Assembly (NCBI GenBank): GCA_022316685.1
Contig: JAKJHU010000083.1
Coordinates: forward strand, 868,001-932,000
DNA from: Progne subis subis
Taxonomy: Eukaryota; Chordata; Aves; Passeriformes; Hirundinidae
Direction: 5' to 3'
DNA length: 64,000 nt
In this document: piece after piece, positions 24,639-35,823 of the stretch
Layout: the number at the start of each line of letters is the position of its first letter
Position numbering within the stretch: position 1 is the stretch's first letter
Notes under the pieces: generated by a model
Database searches by the model: none
What the model saw: the letters and a program-made list of their open reading frames with translations, nothing else
What the model was told of the DNA's origin: nothing
Made by a program: the position numbers and the translations under genes

Positions 24639-27600
24639 CTGGAGAACCCTCAGGTTTGTGTGCAAACCCTCAGCCTGAAAAGGGTCAGAGGGTTGGGGTT
24701 TTCCTTCCCCTTCTTCAACCTCCTTCCCTCCCATTTGCTCAGCTATAAAATGCTGCAATATTTCACAGTCATGACAAAAATTGGTACCTGGAAACCTTTA
24801 CAGAGTCTTTGTTCCTCCCTGTGCAGAACAGGATTTGTTGAAGGCTGCAGCTTGGTGAGGAACCTCAATCCACGAGCACCACTTTGCCATGAGGAAGGAG
24901 GGTTTACTTGTCTTTGCACACTTTAAAGTTGAGTCATTTCCTATAAATACACTGCACATAACGAGGATTTAGGCATGAAACAGTCTGTACTAGTGTTTTA
25001 AGAACCAATTTTGTGTTTTTCATACACTTGAAATACTTGCCAGGCTAATCTTAGAGTGCCTGTTTGAGCTTAGCAAGGTCAAATAAGTTCTTTGTGCAGT
25101 CACACACGTAAGTTGTATTTAACTTTTCATTAACTTTTCAGTGTGTTAAAAAACATGCATAATTCATTTCCCTGCTGTTTTTATGTAACCATATGATAAA
25201 TGAAGAGGAGGGGGGGGGAAAGATGAGAGACTGGTGAAGAGAAACTGAGAAACAGCTAGCCCTGGCAACTGAAATCCCAGTAAGTTACATAATTAAAGAA
25301 TATTAATCTGTACTAAGTACATCTACCCTCAACAGCCCCTTAGAACTGGAATAATTACTGCTTTAGTGGAGACTCTCTGATTAATATATGTCAGTGCAGC
25401 CCATTAAAAGTAACGTGTGTGTGTAGTCTGTGAGAAGTTTTAAGGAGTAGATTAAGATTTCCTGGTGGTATTTTTTGTTGTTTGGTTTGGTTTGGTTTGT
25501 TTGTTTGTTTTTTGCTGGGCTATGGAAGGTGTTTTTTTTCTGGTGTGGGTTTATTCTTGTATAATAAAACAACCTTTTAAAAAGTATTGTATCTTCATAC
25601 CTGGGTTTGCTTTCTTTGGTCTTAAATAACTGAATATGCCCTTAAGCCTGTCCTCTGTGCTTGTAGGCAGGTTACAGGATGGTTGTAACCTCTGGTGACA
25701 GCAGGTGCTGCTCCACATTCTGTGAGTTGATTTGATTCTGCATTTAAACCTTGAACATTTGCCTTCGTGCAGAAATTCCTGGATTTTCCTTACTGAAGCT
25801 CTCCTAACGCTGACTCAAATGTGTATTTTCAATTTTGCCAATCGTTAGAGACTAAATGCAGACACAACTAATGGGCATTGGTTTAACCAAGAAATAAACC
25901 AGAGACAGGAGAGAACTGAAAGAGGAAAGAGAGATAAGTTAATTTCCAGGACCAAGGCCTGGCTGCCTCCTTCCGCTGAGAACAACACAGTCCATCTTTG
26001 GGACCTCACCCTGTGCAAAGAACTTGCTCCTTTCTTCCTCACAGAAAAGAAAGGAAAAAGTCTGGAGTAACCAGAGCTACTGGGGAGAAAGTGATGGTGC
26101 TTATCCTGACCTGTTCTTTCCAGGCAAAAACAAATTATGGAACTGCAAAAGGGAGGATTTCTGAAAGACCCAGGGACTTTTTAGTCTGAGCAGTCATCCC
26201 AGAACTGTTCTGGCAAGTGCTCATGGAAGGACTGGCAGCCCACCCACCAGGAGCTTTTCAAGTGTCGTTCCAGCTTTTGTTTTCCAGCATATCCCAGTTG
26301 ACTCCTGCTGCTGAGACCCAGGCTTTCTGTGTATAACTAGGACAGCTGGCTGTGTGTAGGAACATTTGTGCTTCCCACATTCAGGAAAGATGGGACATTA
26401 GATTTTTTTTTTTTTCCCCCAGTTCTTCTATTCAATCAAAAATTGTTTATTTTGGTGAGAGTCTTAAATTGTAACACGATATATAAAAGTGATATTTGCC
26501 TTGTTAAGAAGTGTTTGTTGGAGCAAGAGCAGGCCAGCAGGACAAGACCGTTTGCAGAGAAGCCTAAACCATTCAAATCCCATTGTAAGAGAATAACACT
26601 TCTCCCAAGAACTCGTTTGTCTTGGGATTTCACTTACATATAACAGAAAGGTGAAACCATCTCTAATAGGTAATTAAATCTTAAAACTTCAGGGGCTGGG
26701 GCATTCTGTGTCACTATTCCCAAGGTAATTTGGATCCAGCTGTCACTGGGAAACACTAAAGATAAGGGAGTATTTTCAAGATCAGTAAATGTGGAAACTC
26801 AGACCACTCCAGAAAAGCATCTTAAAATAAAATTCATTGCAGTGCTTATCCATGGTTAATTAAAAGTTGTGTCGACAGTTTTACTGGGAGAAAAAACTGT
26901 GGTGTGGATGCACTTTGTCAATATATTGTTGTCGACAAAGTTCAGGTTTAAATCTTTAAATGATGATTTTAATATTTATAGAAATAAGAAAGAATCAGAA
27001 TTTATTGGCTGAGAAAAAAGAGCAGCAAGTAGTTTTTAACTGGGAGTCTAAAAGTCTGGATCAATATAAATCAATATGTTGCCAAATTGCTATAAGAATA
27101 CAGAAGATTGAATGAAAATTAAGAAAAGGTTTGTAATTCATCCATCTGTAGTGTAATCCACATGCACGTTTTTGCCTTTCTGCTGTTTGCACTCATCACT
27201 ATAAGATAATTAGACAAATATATGGATTTAATTGTAAAACTATATCAGAGTTTAATAATTAGTCCTTAAGAGCATAATTTAGGTGTGTAGGTACCTTAAA
27301 TTCTCTCTCCAGATAATGGAGGGGTGGAAGAGGGGATACTGAAGGGTCTGGGGAGATCTGGAATTGCCATCTGGGTGTGCTTATTTGTCATTTCATTGTT
27401 TTATGTCTGCGACTGTATAAATATAACTATAAATACAAATATAAGCCCCACTCTTTTCAGAGCTGAAGGCTACAGGTGAGGTCCCACAAATGCCAGGTCT
27501 GCACCTGCTGAGCCATGAAGGGATGGCTGCTGTTGGAGTTAAACCTCATCAACCCCTGGGACAGCTCAGCCCACTGGGACTTGGGTGATTGTGGGATTCC

Positions 27601-28409
27601 TTTGGGAGTGTTTCGCTGGGAGGTGCCCAAATGTGACAGGAATGCCCATGTTATCTCACCTCAGGGCTCACTGGCAGAGCTTGTGAAGAGATCCAAGGTG
27701 ATTATTTATAGAGTGCAGTGAGAAATAAGCACTGGCTTCATTCACAGAAATTTGACCAGAAGCTGGAAAAGTGAAAAAGCAGATTTCACTGCTGATAAAT
27801 TGCAGAGCAGCCTAACAGCATTGTTAACTTCCTTTTGCAGTGACATGGGTCTCCTGAGTGCATCCAAGGGCTTCCTGATTGTTTTTACTGGCTTCTGTGA
27901 CTTAAAGCAATCACTTAAAATGCATGTTGGCAAATTTGCCTTGCCCTGATGCTGGTGTCAATTAAGACCTGAAGTATGAAAGGTGAGTGGGCTTCCTAAA
28001 AAAATAGCAAGATGGTAATTTACAGCCTTCAGTCCAAAGAGGATACTGTGAAATGTTATTCTCAAAGCAATTGAATTATTCTTACCCAAACAGCAGCAAG
28101 TTATAGCTGGGATTTATAAAATGACAACTGGGACCGGGACCACATCTAGGTTTGGTTTGCCTTGCTAAATTTACTTTATTTGCAACGTGAATTACATGTT
28201 ATTGATAAATATTTTCTTTTAGATATTTTTGTGTAGTATTTTTCCTGGGAATTTCTGCTTCAACCACTGATGACAACTAGTATTTAAATCAATTATTCTG
28301 CTTCCCCTTGGGAAGCTGCTGTAGAAAGCAAGAACTGACTTTTAAATTTATAGGAATGTTGAGACAAATTTGCCAATACTCAGCTGGTTTTCCAGTACTG
28401 ACCTTTAGC

Positions 28410-28413
<4 letters not shown>
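24639..28413. other. Non-coding region
   Basis: A (GGTTT)n/(GTTT)n simple stretch lies near 25477-25511. No coding exon or identifiable mobile element is seen on either strand. Confidence 0.65.

Positions 28414-28449
<36 letters not shown>
28414..28449. repeat. Poly(T) tract of 36 bases
   Basis: An uninterrupted run of T was seen directly. It could be the tail of a retroposed sequence on the minus strand, but no body is recognisable beside it. Confidence 0.95.
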
Positions 28450-28453
<4 letters not shown>

Positions 28454-31400
28454 GATTTTACTCTTGTTTCTGAAATGCCCTACATCCCAATTCCAAGGGT
28501 TTGATGCTCTGCCACATTCAGGATCTTTGGTACGTGCACTAATTTTGCAAACTGGTGCTAATTTCAATCTATCAGGGTTTTTCTAGGAAAACAAAGTAGA
28601 AAAGAGAGTTGAAAAATCAAAAACAGAGGACCATGTTTGTGATTATGATACAACATGATGCTGTCTTTTCTTAACTGTAAAATGACAGTGCTGTGACTTA
28701 ACATTTGGTAGCTCACCATCCTTTGGTTCTCTGAGTGTTTTCAGAGTTTTTAATCCAACACTGGATCCACTTGAGCATTTTCCCTCATGTACTTCCTTGT
28801 TAACAAATAAATAAAATAAAATATCTAAGTTGTTATCAAAGTAATGTCATCCTTACTAAAGCTTTTACTTTTGCCAACTGATTTTTCACAATAATTTGTG
28901 GGATGGGTAGTATGTAAAATTTGGGATTTTTTTAAAGCAGTCTTGCTGCATAACTTAAGAGGATTGTCTTGGTGTGCTGCAAAAAGGTTTGGATATTGCA
29001 AAAAGCTCTTTTGCACAATTTACCCTGTGTATATAAAAGAACTGTGTGACTGCTAAGGAGTTCAGGGGTCAAAAAAGTTATTTTTCCCCCTTTTATATAC
29101 ATATAATTAGCAGATTATGACAAATCAAGTCAGATTATGCGTCTGGCAAAACTAACTTGTGGCCTCTTCAGAAAAGATATAATTGTAATATTATAATATT
29201 ATGTTGTTTCTATTCACTGTGTTCTTTTTTTATTGCAGTCTCTTCCTGTTGACTGGTAGGGGTTTTTAATTTAATTTTTTAAAAAAAATTTTTAGAATAA
29301 AGGTGTTGTGGACACCTCCATCCATTGAGTTCTAATTGTGGGAGAAAATGGCCTTTTATGCCTTTCCTGACCACTTGCTTTTGGTTGTGAGATCATCAAC
29401 TTCGTGTCACGTTTAACAGATTACAGCTTGAGAAATGTTTCTGCTGGGGAAGCACCCCATTTGTCTTGATATTTGTTAGAATTGATAGAGAAATCAGTTG
29501 GTAACTTTTAGTCAATCTTATTTCTAGCCAGGGTCAGCAGTACCAACAGCATGGGAACTTTGTGTCTGACCTGTAGAATTGCTGAAGGATCAGGTGGAAG
29601 TGGAAGTCCCTCTACTTTTTGTGTGGCTGAGGCTGGGCCACAGCAAGGTCATCCCATGTAAGTGCAAACAAAATGTGCCCTTTGCGCTTGACTGTTTTTG
29701 CTTTGATACTGAATTAGAACAGCAAAATGATGGTTCCAGAATATCCCAATATACCTAATAATCCTCTGGTCAAAATGGATTTTTTCAAAACAAAGCAGAG
29801 GGCAGGTATTTGTTATCTTCTCCTATAGTGCATATGATGTTGAAACATTAAATGCAAAAATTCAATTTCCTCACGCTGGTTGCTATAAGACATCAAGGCA
29901 GTATCACAGAGTGTGTTTTACTGGCACAGCCTTTGTCTGGCATTACTTTTGCTCTCAAAACCAGCAGATATTTCGGGCTGGTTGGCTTTTCACTGGCAGG
30001 CTGGTGTGAGGGTATGAAATTACTGCAGGAGATCTCACTGGCGATTCACAGGGATACGTTTTCTGTTCTTATCAGATGCTGGACTCGTACCACGATTTGG
30101 TGGCATTTGATACCATGGGAGTTTTTTCCTCAACAGAAGCTCCGGCCACCTCTGAACATTCTGGGAATGAAATGTCCCAATTTGTTAGAAAAGAGTTGGA
30201 TTTGGTGGCTGGGAGCTCAGGATGGGCACCCCAATTTACCTCCCTGCTGCTTGTGTCTCACACAGCTCCGTGGTGTTGGGTAACCACTCCTGGTACCAGC
30301 TCTGTGCCTGAAGGATGAGGACAGCTTTTAGGATTGCACTTTGCTCTCTTGATCCACAAACTGCTGCATTTTTGGCAGATTCAGTGTTCTTCACTTTCAT
30401 TCTCAGTGTGGCCACTTGGCACCAACAGTGGTTCAAGGATAAACTCTCCAAGTGCATGAGGGCTCATGGGAGGGAAGGTGTTGTGTTTATATGTGATATC
30501 AAGACATCATAGTTGTGTCTTTTCACACATGTGTCTATTTTTAGAAATTTCCTATAGGCTGAAATACAAATAGCTGTTCCATTCTAATGTAATACAGCCA
30601 AAATCCGAGTTGCTGAACTGGCATCAGTTATCACTTTTTTTTTTCCCCCTGAAATTACCTTGTAAATCCTTTTCTGTTTTGTTAGTGTGGAATTAAGCTC
30701 CAGGTTGTGAAAATTATGTGAAGCTAAAACCCGAGAAGAACTGTGTGAGTGGGATAAGTCACTATTATCTTATTCAAATTTGAGGCAAGCATAAAACCAG
30801 AGTTTAGTGCTTACATGATCTCTGCTTCTTTACATCCTTTTGGTAAAGGAGATACCCCCCACTGTGTACATATTCCCCCCCTTAACCAGAAAATGAGGAA
30901 GAATTTAAAGGTATCTCTAAACATCACCTTAGGTGAGAGGAGGTGCAATGAACTTAGGGAAAAACATAACACAAATGGTCCTAATCTCTAAAATATAATA
31001 AGAAGTGTTAAATTTAGTCATTAGTTGATGTTGTTACTGTTAACATCACACTTTAGGTATTTTTAAAACTTGTATGAAAGAGGTTGAGTTCCTAGAAATG
31101 CTGTAGTAACAGAAAAGATGTGTTGAGACCCCTGTCATGTACTCTACAAAAATATGGGGACAGCTTCTAAAGTTGGCAGAAATGTACAAAATTCTACTTT
31201 ACTGTCTGCATGGGGAGAGATTTTCATAGGCAGAAGATGTTAAAATGAAGAAATCTGCTCTTTCATTGCTTATCACAAGTGATAAACAGCCAGACACTTC
31301 TGCTATTTCATTGTGATTGGCAAAATCAGTTGTAGGGGCTGAACATCTGAAGATGGAGAGGGAGCAAGGAAAGCAGTAATTTGTTTGTGCTGCTCTGATG

Positions 31401-32929
31401 TTATTAATTCCAGCTGCAGTACCTGACCCACTGTGGATGCTCTGATGTGAGGAATCACATGATTGAGAGCATCCTTCTGTGTGAGATTCAAACCCTGAGC
31501 TCTGTGCAGTGAGCCTTGGTATTTAACAGGTGTAGCTGTGTGTGGAATTCAGCATTTCTGGGAGAACAGCCTGGAGGATGTAACATTTTTGTGCAGCACA
31601 GTTACCAGTGAAATGAATTTGCAGGCAGCTAGTAAGGATGCACATCTAATGCTTTTCAAATGGCACTCCAATCATCTGCTTTAAATGATTAATAAGCAGA
31701 AGCTGAAAATAGCACCACATTTACCTAATGTTTGTGTGATTATTTTTGTAAACATTTCATTCAGGCTTTCTCGGCCATCTTTCTAAGCATTGTCAAAACA
31801 AAAAATGATGCTATTCTTGATTAGTTTTTCTCAGTAGGTTTGATCCTCATTGTGACCCAGGGAGATGTAGCAGGGAAAAGCACCCTTGTTCACTCTTGCT
31901 TGACAGTAAGCATGTGGTTTAAGATCAAATGAGAAAACCAATCTAGAGAGCTGCAGAATACTTACAGGTTTCTGATTTTCTTCCAAAGCTGGTAACTGAA
32001 CTTGGTGAGACCTGCAAGTCTGGTTTTTGTTAATGAGCTTGTCTGAAAGCTCTACAAATATACTGTAACATCTTCTCCTGGGTTTCAGTAAGTCAGAAAT
32101 AGTTTTAAATGATGTGGAGGGGTTTGTACTTTCATGTTGGCTGTCCTACTTTTTCCTTTAGTCCTTGCCGAGATAAGGTTAAAAACGGAATTTAAATGGT
32201 GTTAAGGAAGAAGCCAAGATAGTAATCAGAATATAATTAACAGTGTATCACCTGTCAAACAACCAGCGCTGGGCAGTGCCGCTATTCACCAGTAAAAAGA
32301 AGTGGAACAATTCCAGTTTTCCAAGTAGAACGCTGTTGTTGTTCGCTGTAGCAGTCTACAGGTGTTGTGTTATGTGTGCGTATCCTTTACACCACACAAA
32401 CCTCCACCAAATACACTTTTCTGCTTTTCAAAATCCCCTCTGTCTCCATTCAGCTTTGGAGACCTTTAGTAACTGGTTTTATCTCTCAGGGTGGAAAGAT
32501 CGCGTGGCACAAGAGAACTGGTATGAAATCTAACTTAAGCCTACGTGTAAAACTATACGTGTTGGTTAAATACTCGGCATTAACTACTCTGGCAACATTT
32601 CAAAGATGCCATCTTCTTTGAGAACAAAAGTAGTGTCTTCAAATCTAAGTCACGGGGTGGGGTTTTAGTACTGATTTTCTAATTCTGGAGTGCTGTTGCT
32701 CAGTCTGGGTAACACACATTACCTCTAAATCACAATTCCATTTCTTGTACTTCCCCAGGTGCTGTGTCCCAGGGCGGGACCCTCCATCTCTCAGAACCCA
32801 CGTCAGGCTTTCCCCTTGAGATATTTTTTGCAGAATTCTGGCAGAAAACTGGGGAGCGTTAAGGGGAAAAAAAAAAAAAGGGGGGGGGTGCAAAAGAAAG
32901 GTGGCGGTGCTAAGCGTTCAGCGCTGAAC
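28450..32929. other. Non-coding region up to the CpG island
   Basis: It is mostly A/T-rich, single-copy-looking DNA. Open frames at 29852-30283 (+) and 31303-31491 (-) have no family I can name. A poly(A)/poly(G) junction at about 32868-32888 marks the left shoulder of the CpG island. Confidence 0.65.
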
Positions 32930-33950
32930 AAGCGCTCCCAGAGCGGCCCTCACCTGCGCGGAGTCTCCTCACGGTTCCGGCAGCGCCGCGCATCCCCCGA
33001 GGGTCGCGCACCTGAGGGGGCCCTGAGGGAGCGCTGGGAGCCGAGCGGGGCGCGGCGCAGCCTCTCCCCGCTGAGGGGAGCCCCAGCCCCGCCCGGGGAG
33101 GTTCGGCTCGGCTCCGGCACCTCGCGGGGTGGGGAGAGGCGCTGCCCGCCCCCCCTCAGGGCTTCCCCGCTAAGTCTGACGGAGCCGCCGCCTCCCAGCG
33201 CAGCGCAGCGGCCCCGGCGCAGGAGGAGGCGCCGTGCGCGGCCCGAGTCCCCGGGCGCTGCCGCCGGTGAGGGGACAGCGGCGGCTCCGCGCTCCCGGCG
33301 GCTCCGCTCCGCTCGCCGGCCCAGGTAGGAGCGGCAGCGGCGACCCCCGGGGCTGCCCCGCGCCGCGGTGACCTTGAGGGGGGCGGCGGGGGCGGGAGCG
33401 CTGCCGGGGCCGAGCCCATCCCGGCGCGGTGCCGGGGGCAGCGGGATGCGGCCGGAGGATGCGCTCGGGCCGGGGATGGAGGCGGCTCCGCGGGGCGGGC
33501 GGGAGCGGCGGCAGCGGCTGCGCTCCTGCGGGAAGCCTCTGATCTCAGCCTGGCTCGAGCCCGGAGGGTTCTCAGGGGCAGGAACGGGTCGGGGGGCGGC
33601 GGTGGCCCCGCTCTACCCCGGCCGGGGTCTGGGAGGCGGCGGCGGAGCCCCGCGCTGCCCGCCCGAGGCACCGCGCCCGGAGGGAACCCCAGCTGCCCCG
33701 GGTTCCCGGAGGTGACGCTCCTCCTAGAAATATGAATTTGAGAGAGTCATACGGAGGTTGTTGTCCGCAGCCCTGCTCCCTCGGCGGGGCTGATGGAAGG
33801 AGAAGCCCCTCCCGGGAGCGCCGTCCCCGCCGTGTCCCCGGCGCTCGCCTGGCTCCTGCGGTGTCGCTGAGCTTCGCTGCGGCCGCGTTGGGGCTTGTTT
33901 TATTTTCTTCTTTTCCACGGCGGGATTGAAATGTTTTACAAGCGGTAGTT
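32930..33950. promoter_or_regulatory. CpG island, probable promoter (possibly bidirectional)
   Basis: There is an abrupt rise in G+C with very frequent CpG, in contrast to the CpG-poor flanks. CCCCGCCC, GGGGGCGG and similar Sp1-type boxes are frequent. A plus-strand donor consensus, CCCAG|GTAGGA, lies at 33324/33325. A minus-strand donor consensus, GCGCAG|GTGAGG, lies with its exon edge at 32954. Both fit first exons transcribed outward from the island. No conserved coding frame starts here, so a non-coding 5' UTR exon or a lncRNA start is more likely than a coding first exon. The long GC-rich open frames across it are composition effects. Confidence 0.75.
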
Positions 33951-35272
33951 TCCAAAGCCTAGCAGTACTCCAGCGGAACGTTTCGAGCGCCTCAAAGCCG
34001 GAGGAAAATGCTGCGGGAGGTAACTTTGCCCGGGTCACGCAGTGCACCAGCCCGCCCAGGTGCCCCTGGATGCCGGCTGAGGTGGCCGCTGTAGTCCCGG
34101 CTGCCACCACCTTGACATGGATGTCAAGATGTGCTTCCCTACCGTCACTGAACACAATTCAGTGTTCTTCTCCCAAAACCTTGATTAGGAGACTATGCTG
34201 GAAGCGTGAAAGGAGGGGCACTGTCTTCCATTCTGTACCTTTGAAAGGTCTCCTGTATTGTAGGTGGAGAAAATCTCTTTGCTGAATTAAACTGTCCAAA
34301 AGTTTACTTCTTCTGTGTATTTCTTGCTGTTTCTTTTTGCTTGTAGTTTTTTGTTTTGTTTTTCCATCTCACTGTGAGCAGTTTTATCACGTTACACCAA
34401 CCTGATTCTGTGCTAATACTTTCTTTTTAATTAAAGCGGATTTTGTAGTAAAATGCTATTTGAGAAGCATGGGTACCAAGATAAGGTGCTGGGAAGATAG
34501 GCAAGCTGAAAGCAATGGCATAGAGTAGGACTAAACTACTCCCAAAATAAGTGAAAATGTAAGTTTTTAAACAGTGTGAAAGTTGATAGTGTTGTAACTC
34601 AACTCCTAAACAGTAAAAAGGAATCTTTTAAGGTATACTGTGTGTGGCTGGTGGATACCGTGAGCCCTGAGTTATGTAAGCAGTATCTCCTTTGAGTGGG
34701 TCTGCACGCACACTGTCATGTTCTCAGCAGCTCTTTGCTTCTGATCCTGTCCCCTCGCCTACATGTGACTAATTTTCATGTGCTGAGTCAAATGGGATTC
34801 AGCATTTTCATGATTTTTCTCTGGAGAAGTTGTTGTCTGTGATATCTTGCTAAGAAACCAGCTCGGTATTCTCTGCAGTGACTTCATCATCTGATGTTAA
34901 GCTCCATTTTCAAAGTGAGCATTGCTGCAAGCTCTTCCTAAAGCAAAAGAATATGGATTAAATGTTCAGTTTAGTGTCAATATAAACATAGTCACTTTAA
35001 CACTATGGAATGAATGCAGAGTATCCTGTTACCTTGAATTCCTATTTGATACCATTACCAGCACCGTCCTTTGCTCACTTGCTGTAAATCCAGGACCACA
35101 ACCTCTTGATTATCCAGGCTATTGAATATGATATTGATCCAAATGTCTGGCATGTCTTTCTATCCCAACCATATCTTTTAACCATTCAATTGTCTATTTC
35201 CTGATTATGCTAAGTACATTTCTAATTGGTTTTGACAAGCTCCATAGGGAGATAACAGGGATATTTATATGG
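33951..35272. other. Non-coding sequence right of the CpG island
   Basis: G+C falls back to background by about 34200. No exon is recognised. If the island drives a plus-strand gene, this would be the start of its first intron. Confidence 0.6.
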
Positions 35273-35823
35273 TGTCCTGTGATGCTGTCACCTCAACGGA
35301 TTTGGTTTGGAGGAGTGCAGGGAGAAGACTGAATGGAGCACTATCATAACCAGTGGGTGTTGCAGCAACCCTCTTATTACGGGGTAAAAATGAGCCAAGG
35401 CACAGACTTTTGTTAAACACAGCGTAAAAAGGGTCCTGGTTTATTCCTCTTTTAGTCATCCTAGCTCCAACTATTCACTGACTCGGCTGCAGCAAGCTCC
35501 TACTGTAGGTTTCCCTTGCAGCTTCTGACTGCTGGTTATTTCCTGCTAAACTCTGACTGCAGGGATCAGTTTGCAGACTCTGACTGCAGGCTTTTACCCA
35601 GCCAGACTGTGGCTGCAGGTTCCAACAGCAGGCTCTAACTGCAGCCCCAGACTGAGCTCACAGCAGTGATTCTCCCTCCCCAGGATCCTGCTTCATGATT
35701 CTCTCCTTCATGCTCCTTAAGTTTCCTCCTCCTTGATGATCCTCCCTTACGATCTAACCCCTTCTTTTATCTCATTCATCCTTACTGGATATAGGGGTGA
35801 GGCTGTATTTGTTAATTAACACA
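35273..35823 (-). mobile_element. Probable solo LTR of an endogenous retrovirus
   Basis: On the minus strand the element runs from TGTGTTAATTAAC to ...CACAGGACA, so it has TG...CA ends. It is flanked by near-identical 5-mers (TATGG left, TATGT right on the + strand), as expected of a target-site duplication with one change. A minus-strand AATAAA lies at 35445-35440, about two thirds of the way along, where an R region would be. No gag, pol or env sequence adjoins it. The terminal bases and the family are inferred. Confidence 0.5.

Noticed and set aside
32759..33328. 189-codon + frame across the CpG island
   Set aside because: It begins in A/T-rich sequence before the island, runs through poly(A)/poly(G) and is Arg/Pro/Ala-rich, as expected of a GC-rich promoter. 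No known protein is recognised.
33156..33671. 171-codon - frame across the CpG island
   Set aside because: It is low-complexity Pro/Ala/Arg sequence caused by base composition. Several overlapping frames are equally open.
32930..33950. SPTLC1 or ROR2 first exon in the CpG island
   Set aside because: These are neighbours on this side of IARS1 in mammals, but neither conserved N-terminal sequence appears in any frame of the island.
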